This document shows positions 59,801 through 64,000 of a stretch of 64,000 bases of DNA, one piece after another. A program made the translations under genes and the position numbers. How positions within the stretch are numbered: position 1 is the first letter of the stretch; each line of letters begins with the position of its first letter. The notes under the pieces were generated by a model that worked only from the letters and a program-made list of their open reading frames with translations, did not search any database and was not told where the DNA came from. The stretch comes from Pisaster brevispinus (Eukaryota > Echinodermata > Asteroidea > Forcipulatida > Asteriidae), in NCBI GenBank assembly GCA_023634235.1, contig JAMKCF010000019.1:10929684-10993683 (forward strand), read 5' to 3'.

Positions 59801-62800
59801 TGTTTTTGAATTTGGATTAAAAATGGAAAATTCATTTTGATCATGTATGTAGAGTAATTTCTAGAAACATCGGTGTGATTAATAAGACCAAATTTTTGTT
59901 CAAAAAGTTGTCTTAAATTCTCCTAATTAAAACAACACATTAGTTGTATTGCATCTTAACAATGAAACACTTGCCGGAGGGAGGGTGGTAGGTCATTAAA
60001 TTGAACCTGCTTGTCTTATTATAAAAGCAGGCATTATGCACTAATAATTGGGTACCGCATAATATCAATCAACCGCTGACTACCCTACATGGTACATGTA
60101 TGTTCCAACAAGCCTATGTTCCAGCAAGCCTTTCCAGTAAGCCTATATTCCAATAAGCCTATGTTCCAACAAGCATATTCCAACAACTAACATCTGTCAA
60201 TATATCTATATTACTCAAATACTCGATAGTATTTTGACATCGATATCGCCAATGTCACTTTTTTAATCAAATCGAAATATTGAAAATGTTGATAATGTCT
60301 GTAAATGATATTGAAAATACTGAAAGAGTGTTAGATGATCCAGAAAATGTCAGGGTTTTAGTTTTAGAAAAGTTGGCGTCTTTATTTGTAGTTTACAACA
60401 TTTGAGTAGGTCTATTAAATATAATGCGTTTTGCGAACAACTGCGGTTGTGAAGTTGTTCTTTGTGTTCAACCGCGGACTGCCGCTATAGTTCACGTCCG
60501 CTTGCGCAGTAAAATCTCTTAAAGAAACCAACCTTGCCACCCCAGCCTGTCAGTTGTTTGGGACGTAACCCTTCATTGGTCTGATTGGCTAAAATTAAAT
60601 GTTGAGCTATGGTTGTTTAATTTCCGTTCTCTCTTCTGGTAGTCTCCTAGTTATCTCCCAGTGTTTTGATTGTTTATAACTTACGGTTGGGGGATGGCTT
60701 GTGAACAAGCTGTGGGAGTGAATATTTGAATTTGCAAAAGCTGCGCTGCACTCTACCTCATTCTTAGTTCTCTTCTCGAAAGTGTCATGCAGTACAAAGG
60801 ATCGGGAAATTGTTTCAAACAAAGTAGGATAGTCCACAACACATTTTTCCTCAACTTAAAGATGTTTGTTCAAGTTGTCCACAGACATTGGAAATTTGTT
60901 TTACGTTTGAAGTGGGCAGTGGGTGGCAAGTTATCCCACATCCCTGTTTGTTACTTACAGAAGAAAAGAGAGCTGCTTTTTAAAGGCATTGGGGCTGTTT
61001 TAATGTGACTTTCCTTTATATATTACTGTACCATGTTGTATTGTGGTTAACAGTTGAGCCCACATGACGGGCTTTTTAAATTAAACAATGGATTTTGGAA
61101 ATCTGTTGGTGTGTATGGTCTCTCTAACTACATTTTTTTAAAAATGTGTTTAATTTGTTCATAAATTTGGCTTTAAATAGGCCCATGTGCTTTTTTCAAA
61201 CCCTGGCATGGACTCTGTCTTTGGGCTCCGTTCAATGTTGACAATTTTTGAAGCACCACATGCACGATGCTCCACTCTGACCGAGGTTTGGATTTATAAC
61301 TACACCAAAACACAAGTCTCAAAAACTCAAAGCCGCCCTACAACTTGATTGACACTTTTGTGCCAGAAGGCAATGAATCATGACCGTTCGTTGTTGAACA
61401 CTTTTGCTTTCTTCTTACATCGGCGACTGACTCCTTACGTTGGCGACTCACAAAGGCTCTGTGTCATTATTTTGTGTGGCCAATCACGAGTCGGGAATTG
61501 AGCGGAGCATTCTCTACACAGTGCTATTCGCCTAGCAAGCGGAGGCAGCAACGGTAATCATGTCTTATCTTCGTTGTAAAACCAAAAACATGCGGGCTGG
61601 CGCAACTTGATACTGTTCGGTCTAACAACAAGTGCGGAGATTCAAGCGGAAAACCGGTATATATGCAACCCTACTAGATTGTCTGTCTTCAGTATATTAA
61701 GCGCTGTTTTTAGGCTTCATCTTGCACACAGGAAATACTCGAATATTGAATTTCCGATATATCGATTATTGAAAAAAACTGACATCGACAGACGTTACCA
61801 GCAACCCTGTATTCCAACAACCCAATGTTCCAAAAAGCCTCTGTTCCAACAACGTTTGAACAACCCTATGTTCCAACAACCCTATGTTCCAACAACCCTA
61901 TACTCCGACAACCCTATGTTCCAACAACGCTATGTTCCAACAACCCTATTTTCGGACAAACCTGTGTTCTGACAATTCTATGTTTCGACAAACCTATGCT
62001 CCAACACCCCAATGTTCCAACAACCCTATGTCCCGACAAACCTGTGTTCCAACAACCCTATGTTCCAACAACCCTATACTCCGACAACCCTATGTTCCGA
62101 CAAACCTATGTTCCAACAAACCTCTGTTCCTATACCCAAACAATCCTATATTCTAACAATACTATGTTTCGACAAACCTATGTTTCGACAAACCTATGTT
62201 CCGACACCCCTATGTTCCAACAATCCTATGTTCCAACAATCCTATGTTCCAACAATCCTATGTTCCAACAACCCTATGTTCCAACAACCCTATGTTCCGA
62301 CAACCCTATGGTCTAACAAACCTATCTTCTGTTAAACTTATGTTCCAACAAGCCTATGTTCCTACACCCCCGTTTCAACAACCCTGTTCTGACAAACATG
62401 TTGCCACAACCCCATGTTGCCACAACCCTCTGTTCTGACAACCCTAGATAAGCGCGGATAAGTCACAAGATAATGACAGCTAATATTACTTCCAGTTATA
62501 ACATGTTTATTACTGAACCAATATAAATCTGATTATTTACAATTGTTTATAAATAATTACAAAAGTGGACGTAAATTCACATAGTGGTGAAAAAATAACG
62601 CGAACGACGGAATCTGCAACTCAAAATTGTAATTTTTATTTTAAGTCCAAGTAACAGACTTTATCTTCAAGCAGGCTTGATATTCGATTCTGATTGGTCG
62701 ATCCATAGCAAAAAGGGGTGTGATATAAGCTTATATCGCACGGCCCACTTAAATCGCACAGCTTGTATAAGCTATATGCAAAACATACAGCTTATAAGAA

Positions 62801-63345
62801 GTTAATGTAAATTCAAAAGTGGCGCGTTTGCGTCCAATGCTGATCGTCACATGCGTTGCGTGCACACTCGCTATGTTTATTGTCATCCTTCTTTACTGCG
62901 CGTCAAGTTTGCTTGAAGATAAATCCTTCGGCCTCGTTGGATATGGGACCCAGAAGCGCTATTTTTTTCCGTATTCCACTCGCGCTTGTGTGATAACTTA
63001 TAGTCGGCTCAGACAGTCTATCCATGCAGCTAGAGCTTGAAAAAGACTTCATGACAAAGAATCCATATTCTCAATATATTTTGAACAACAAACTCAAAGA
63101 GAAACTTTTGCAATAATATCGCATTTTCTCTTTGTAGGGTTTGTTACGTATGACACTTCTTCCCAGGCTTCGCTACATTCTTGAAGTAGTCCGACCCCCA
63201 GCCCCTGTCGTCTTAAACACCTTAGCAATCTTGATAAGGATATGTCGCCATTCTCAAGAAGCTTCTCATGAAGTCATGAGATGTCCTCGTCTTCTCCAAA
63301 CCATCTTTACTGAGTTCCTTCCCATGTCATCATGGAAACAACAAG
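41822..63345 (+). CDS. RPAP1: RNA polymerase II-associated protein 1, 3' end beyond window
   Basis: Coding exons by GT-AG junctions and phase: 41822-42008, 43513-43595, 43995-44061, 44303-44343, 44882-44977, 46020-46347, 47050-47295, 47648-47856, 49146-49247, 49802-49969, 50301-50462, 63138-63345. They join into one open frame of about 632 codons, under half of the usual ~1400-residue protein. The start MKRPKPGETEDDLL matches the conserved RPKPGE N terminus. Exons 3-4 encode EDEDPEE-like and VTSVLSKIM. Residues ~232-280 resemble the RPAP1_N region (EILEEQKKL, DPSLLSF). Residues ~389-455 resemble RPAP1_C (ARFDFNGRL, GLHHHG). Exon 12 begins GLLRMTLLPRLRYILEVV. RPAP1 helps assemble and import RNA polymerase II and supports transcription. 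Intron 11 is 12,675 bp and holds lectin genes. Exon edges are read by eye. Confidence 0.93.
42215..42645 (-). mobile_element. tRNA-derived SINE in RPAP1 intron 1
   Basis: On the minus strand, a tRNA-like head with A box TGGCCAAGTTGATAAG and B box GGTTCCAGTCC is followed by GACACTTGTATCC. Then come the body phrases GATTGGCTGCATATTGCGCC and GGAATAGGTCTCATACTTC, and a tail with AGCGCTTTGAGAGGCCC and CACTTTATAAGAA. It is the fullest copy of the family also seen at 10870-11064 and 42835-43200. Confidence 0.82.
42835..43200 (-). mobile_element. tRNA-derived SINE, diverged second copy in RPAP1 intron 1
   Basis: Same order as the neighbour at 42215-42645: a head near 43200 with GGGTTCGGTTCCCGGTCAG as B box, GACACGTGTCC-like AAGGACA sequence, CCATAGGTCCCATC-type body words, and a tail near 42850 with CATTGTATGCGATAAC. 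It is more diverged than the neighbour. Confidence 0.65.
44411..44790 (+). mobile_element. tRNA-derived SINE in RPAP1 intron 4
   Basis: The head TTGGCTGAGTGGCTTAGTTC resembles a tRNA-Leu or tRNA-Ser A-box region. The body has GACACTTAACTATAATTGCT and GGTAGCTGTGAGGGCAGAGA. The tail has GCGCCTTGAGCATC, GCATTATAAATACTCG and an ATT run. The head and tail design matches the family at 10870 and 42215, though the body differs. Confidence 0.75.
45280..45522. mobile_element. 243-bp MITE with about 38-bp inverted ends in RPAP1 intron 5
   Basis: The left end reads CAAAGATTATAGAGCACCGA and the reverse complement of the right end CAAAGAATATAGAGCACCGA. The match continues through AGGCGCAAGATG and GGAACT. 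A second inverted pair, CATTTCAGCAAG and CTTGCTGAAATG, lies inside. Flanking 8-mers ACTGTAAC and ACTGTCCC agree at six of eight positions, a decayed target duplication. It has no coding content. Confidence 0.82.
46735..46865 (-). mobile_element. tRNA-derived SINE fragment in RPAP1 intron 6
   Basis: On the minus strand, TGATGGTCTAGTGGCAATAC is an A-box-like head. The tail, read on the plus strand, is AAGCACTGTATACTCAGTAC. The same head and tail occur in the better copy at 63781-63950. Confidence 0.65.
47890..48232. mobile_element. Two adjacent 'CCCAATTTCATAGAGCT' MITEs in RPAP1 intron 8
   Basis: Copy one starts GGGCCCAATTACATAGAGTT and ends GAAGTAGTTCTATG near 48075. Copy two starts GGCCCAATTTCATAGAGTAA near 48078 and ends GAAGCAGCTCTATGAAACTT. 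Each begins and ends with inverted versions of the same sequence. A third copy lies 600 bp downstream in the same intron. Confidence 0.75.
48640..48836 (+). mobile_element. SINE-like fragment in RPAP1 intron 8
   Basis: Contains ACCCATTTACTCCTGGGTGG, AGTTAAGTGTCCTGCGCAAG and GACACAAGTGTCATAACC, phrases shared (in reverse) with the tRNA-proximal part of the SINEs at 42215 and 42835. The tRNA head and ATT tail are not clear. Confidence 0.5.
48838..48984. mobile_element. 'CCCAATTTCATAGAGCT' MITE, well preserved, in RPAP1 intron 8
   Basis: It begins GGGCTCAATTTCATAGAGCT and ends AGCTCTATGAAATTGGGCCC, an almost perfect inverted pair. The interior has AAGCAGAAATGAGCATGG and TTTTGGCTGGTAAC. About 145 bp, non-coding. 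Confidence 0.85.
49500..49690 (-). mobile_element. tRNA-derived SINE in RPAP1 intron 9
   Basis: Minus-strand B box GTTCGAATCCCACCTCAGAC, with CACCTCTGTGAACCCCA upstream of it. The body, read on the plus strand, has GGGAGAAAAACCCCAGATAG and GTTAGAGACTGAAAACC. The A box is less clear. Confidence 0.5.
50463..52239. other. RPAP1 intron 11, left part, nothing recognised
   Basis: No lectin sequence, RNA gene or clear repeat is visible before the flank of the first nested lectin gene. It includes several homopolymer A and T runs. Confidence 0.5.
52634..53149 (+). CDS. Secreted C-type lectin, copy 1, nested in RPAP1 intron 11
   Basis: 171 residues from ATG 52634. The in-frame TTG ten codons upstream lies in the conserved 5' flank and is not taken as the start. 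A signal peptide of about 25 residues is followed by ACMSCSSPW, HCYLL, KTFDEAEQYCQSLSRNGRPS, WFGYRKD, a GSLTWGFIDGSPSQ loop, NWYPDQPSGDGDC, LWNDLSC and SVCKKAARF. This is one complete long-form C-type lectin domain with the QPS and WND motifs. It has one more residue before CMSC than its sisters. No intron interrupts it. It is on the same strand as RPAP1. The first AATAAA downstream is at 53231. Likely role: secreted carbohydrate or surface recognition. Ligand unknown. Confidence 0.93.
   Translation: MASSFRVITFSILVALLQSHFLIVSPACMSCSSPWTSFGNHCYLLVTDSKTFDEAEQYCQSLSRNGRPSHLASIMSQEEQDFLSLHIRSTFGEGGMKTWFGYRKDSSSGSLTWGFIDGSPSQGYTNWYPDQPSGDGDCAEILKTASSDVNLWNDLSCNSLRSSVCKKAARF
53231..53236 (+). terminator. 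Polyadenylation signal of lectin copy 1
   Basis: AATAAA sits 82 bp after the stop codon in a conserved 3' flank (TAGAGGAATAAACAACTTTG). The equivalent position is AACAAA after copy 2 (54951) and GCAAAC after copy 3 (about 57547), so only copy 1 keeps the canonical hexamer here. Confidence 0.6.
53237..54129. other. Spacer between lectin copies 1 and 2
   Basis: 3' flank similar to that after copy 3 (GACAGGGTGCT, CTGTATCTCCAGTGAA), then AT-rich sequence with a repeated CTGAACACCTAAAA phrase at 53812 and 53861. From about 53940 it is similar to the upstream flanks of the other copies. Confidence 0.5.
54130..54347 (+). promoter_or_regulatory. Conserved 5' flank of lectin copy 2
   Basis: Contains ACCATTATTGGTGAACAAAC (shared with the minus-strand gene), a TATA-like TATATTTTAA at 54254-54263, then TTTAGTCACCTACGTCC, GTTGTCAGTTCCT and GATAGCAGACTGC before the ATG. 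The last three blocks are also at 52562-52617 and 56878-56937. Conservation outside the coding region marks a shared promoter and 5' UTR, but may simply reflect duplication history. Confidence 0.5.
54348..54860 (+). CDS. Secreted C-type lectin, copy 2, nested in RPAP1 intron 11
   Basis: 170 residues from ATG 54348. Signal peptide 1-25, then CMSCISPW, HCYLL, KTFDEAEQYC, WFGYRKDASSG, NWDTNQPSGDGDC, LWNDLRC and FVCKIAARF. Compared with copy 1 the ligand-loop approach changes from NWYPDQPS to NWDTNQPS, and the last domain strand carries LRCNKLRSF. All six canonical cysteines and the extra N-terminal cysteine remain. There is no in-frame defect. The 10-codon TTG extension present in the other copies is broken here, supporting the MASSF start. 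The downstream hexamer is AACAAA instead of AATAAA. Confidence 0.92.
   Translation: MASSFRVITFSILVALLQSHFLIVSPCMSCISPWTSFGNHCYLLVTDAKTFDEAEQYCQSLSRNGRPSHLASIMSQEEHDFLALLIRSTFGEGGMKTWFGYRKDASSGSLTWGFIDGSLSQGYTNWDTNQPSGDGDCAEILKTASSDFNLWNDLRCNKLRSFVCKIAARF
54861..55236. other. 3' flank of lectin copy 2 and spacer
   Basis: The first ~110 bp resemble the 3' flanks of the other copies (AATGCATTCA, TTGATATCATAGC). The rest is unrecognised. Confidence 0.45.
55237..55303. repeat. Imperfect hairpin repeat
   Basis: The arm GTGGTCCTGGGCG with TCTATTTTCCT pairs with AGGAAAATAGA and GCTCCGGGACCAC. It shares its design and flank (CAAATATTGACT, CTTCAAGTG or CTTCGAGTG) with the larger hairpin 220 bp to the right, so the two are copies of one foldback repeat. 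Confidence 0.7.
55462..55582. repeat. Long hairpin, 24-bp perfect outer arms
   Basis: The outer arms GTGGCGTAGTAAAACTAGTC plus ACTC (55462-55485) and its exact complement (55559-55582) enclose a second paired segment: GATCCC, GGAGC and CCTATCTTCCC against GGGAAGATAGG, GGCTCC and GGGATC. The centre is GAGGCGAAGCCGAG, so nearly the whole 121 bp folds back. Probably a foldback MITE. Confidence 0.85.
55606..56031. mobile_element. 426-bp MITE with perfect 25-bp inverted ends
   Basis: TTATAACACCTCTTCCTTTG plus ATTCT at 55606-55630 is the exact reverse complement of 56007-56031. A related right end (CCAATCAAAAGGCAGAACCC, then GGGGTGTTATAA) lies at about 56117-56152, suggesting a second, older end or a nested copy. 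It has no transposase. The short minus-strand frames here are not genes. Confidence 0.85.
56032..56876. other. Spacer and 5' flank of lectin copy 3
   Basis: From about 56570 the sequence is similar to the upstream flanks of copies 1 and 2 (GTAAGCAAATAGATC, ATCACCATGCCAATGAA, CCATTATTGGTG). The remainder is unrecognised apart from MITE remnants. Confidence 0.5.
56952..57464 (+). CDS. Secreted C-type lectin, copy 3, nested in RPAP1 intron 11
   Basis: 170 residues from ATG 56952. Signal peptide 1-25 (HFLMVSP near the end), then CMSCISPW, HCYLL, KTFDEAEQYCQGLSRLGRPS, WFGYRKDASSG, NWDTNQPSGDGDC, LWNDLLC and SVCKKAARF. It mixes features of the others: the NWDTNQPS loop of copy 2 with the SVCKKAARF end of copy 1. 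QPS and WND are kept and all structural cysteines are present. The 5' flank has the same TTTAGTCACCTACGTCC block. The canonical poly(A) hexamer of copy 1 is not conserved downstream. Confidence 0.93.
   Translation: MASSFRVITFSILVALLQSHFLMVSPCMSCISPWTSFGNHCYLLVTDSKTFDEAEQYCQGLSRLGRPSHLASIMSQEEHDFLSLLIRSTFGEGGMKTWFGYRKDASSGSLTWGFIDGSPSQGYTNWDTNQPSGDGDCAEILETATSDVNLWNDLLCNSFRSSVCKKAARF
57735..57981 (+). pseudogene. C-type lectin relic, copy 4, in RPAP1 intron 11
   Basis: Only the C-terminal half remains. Matches to STFGQG (before a stop), GYTN, KILETATCDF, GWNDLSC and SVCKRPVRL are spread over changed frames. Where the intact copies have QPSGDGDCAE this copy has YSGGDRNGTK, so the sugar-loop and its cysteine are lost. 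The N-terminal half and signal peptide are absent. The 3' flank (TTGATGTCATAGCTTCAAG, GACAGGTTGCT) still matches the family. Confidence 0.85.
57982..58924. other. Non-coding, part of RPAP1 intron 11
   Basis: The first ~150 bp are lectin 3' flank. The rest is AT-rich. A 62-codon frame at 58694-58882 (SNDDILGCFNDYFAQIVSDL) resembles the linker before the reverse transcriptase in some LINEs, but is too short to name. Confidence 0.35.
58925..59440. repeat. Repeat with scattered TGCAACA / TGTTGCA words
   Basis: TGCAACA or its complement occurs about eight times. The ends carry CATTAGCCCTAAC on the left and GTTAGGGTTAGTGAGCCGTTAG-type sequence on the right, roughly inverted. Probably a degraded MITE. 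The boundaries are uncertain. Confidence 0.45.
59441..60097. other. Non-coding, RPAP1 intron 11
   Basis: AT-rich, no recognised gene or repeat. Confidence 0.45.
60098..60200. repeat. Short block of the 16-bp minisatellite, about 6 degenerate copies
   Basis: Units like CCTATGTTCCAACAAG appear with indels (TTTCCAGTAAG, TATATTCCAATAAG). This is the same family as the large block at 61795. Confidence 0.8.
60201..61794. other. Non-coding between the two 16-bp repeat blocks
   Basis: No gene recognised. Higher GC patches near 60450-60560 and 61430-61560 (GGCGACTGACTCCTTACG, TTGGCGACTCAC) give no domain. Confidence 0.4.
61795..62446. repeat. 16-bp minisatellite, about 40 copies
   Basis: Units follow the pattern CC-C/A/T-TATGTTCC-A/G-ACAAC, with variants CTCCGAC, TTTCGAC, TTCTGAC and TTCCTAC. 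The composite (TTCCAAC)(CTCCGAC)(TTCC-A/G-AC) occurs near 61880 and again near 62060, a hint of higher-order structure. Because 16 is not a multiple of three, all plus frames share one 16-residue cycle (QQPYVPTTLCSNNPMF). The frames of 80-163 codons here are artefacts. Confidence 0.93.
62447..63137. other. Right end of RPAP1 intron 11
   Basis: Contains a palindrome-rich patch near 62720-62805 (ATAAGCTTATAT, AGCTTGTATAAGCTATAT, AGCTTATAAG). It ends in the acceptor TTCTCTTTGTAG before exon 12. Confidence 0.5.
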
Positions 63346-63780
63346 GTGGGTACAAATCATGCAGAACAATCACTTTGTGGATATTCAATGTAAACACATG
63401 CCGATAATTCATGGACGCAGCAGAGGCAATTGCCTCCATGCCTGTAGTCATTGAATTGATGCACTTGTTTTCTTCATTTTTATTATTGTAACAAATTTTC
63501 TGGGCTAATAAAAATGCTGAGCGACATGTACAAGCCCAGCAGTCTTGTGGATTTCCCCAAAAAATTAAAGCCCTGATTGTCAAGACAAAAATTCTCCATC
63601 CTGTCCAACTGCCACTTTATTATCATTATGACCAAATATCTTATTTACACAGAAGTAATTATGATTTTGGTCTTAAAGGGCCACAAAGTCGGGGACAGAT
63701 TTGCCTTCTTTTCAATTTTCAATAGCAACTCTGGTTTTAATAGATGTTAAATTTGCATTGGGGATAAAGAACAATATTTG
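63346..63780. other. RPAP1 intron 12, non-coding
   Basis: Starts with the donor GTGGGT. The next exon is not seen within the window. Nothing else recognised. Confidence 0.5.
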
Positions 63781-63950
63781 GTTTTACCCAGACACTGATG
63801 TGTGTAAAGCACTGTATACTCAGTACTGTCCCCAAGTCCATTGGACAAATCTACAGGCATATTACTCAGGTGGGATTGGAACCCACAACCTTTGCCATTC
63901 TAGAGCAGATGTCTTACCACTAGACCACCCAACATGTATGACAGGCTAGA
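63781..63950 (-). mobile_element. tRNA-derived SINE in RPAP1 intron 12
   Basis: On the minus strand, GGGTGGTCTAGTGGTAAGAC is a tRNA-like A-box region and GGTTCCAATCCCACCTGAG a B box. Together they cover most of a tRNA shape. The body continues to CAGTACTGAGTATACAGTGC. A broken copy is at 46735-46865. Confidence 0.78.
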
Positions 63951-64000
63951 ACACTCCCCATCTAATGTCACCTCATTAGCAACAACATGAAATTACCACT

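Noticed and set aside
61607..62438. Plus-strand frames of 80-163 codons with repeated QQPYVPTTLCSNNP
   Set aside because: Product of the 16-bp minisatellite. Frames overlap in all phases and have no conserved ends.

Overview
This window is animal nuclear DNA, most likely from an echinoderm and probably a sea star. The evidence is one multi-exon gene with GT-AG introns, small secreted C-type lectins, tRNA-derived SINEs with ATT-rich tails, many MITEs, and LINE and DIRS remnants. The assignment to echinoderm rests on the style of the lectins and on remembered repeat families, not on a search. Most of the long open reading frames are by-products of tandem repeats.

From 1 to 31 kb I find no convincing host gene. 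The region holds a ~109-bp satellite (1-780), two facing tRNA-like elements, a MITE, an AT-rich block of degenerate ~1-kb repeats, a 21-bp minisatellite, DIRS-type retroelement fragments, and a large 58-bp minisatellite (14369-17212). An 850-bp hAT-like element split that minisatellite and left a perfect 8-bp target duplication. Further hAT-like, LINE and MITE remnants follow.

From 30 to 34.5 kb on the minus strand, a duplicated block carries a C-type lectin pseudogene with two frame changes and an intact intronless lectin gene. From 36 to 39 kb there is a decayed L1/Tx1-like LINE on the minus strand, followed by a TTGA microsatellite.

From 39.9 kb to the right edge, the plus strand carries RPAP1 (RNA polymerase II-associated protein 1). 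I resolve twelve coding exons, covering about 632 codons, and the gene runs off the window. Intron 11 is about 12.7 kb long. It contains three intact intronless lectin genes and one lectin relic in tandem on the same strand as RPAP1. The lectin family therefore lies on both sides of the RPAP1 5' half, in opposite orientations.

The intact lectins have a signal peptide followed by one C-type lectin domain and almost nothing else. All four have QPS where galactose- or mannose-type lectins usually have QPD or EPN, and all keep WND. They are probably secreted recognition proteins. RPAP1 is a housekeeping factor, so its link to the lectins is positional and not functional.
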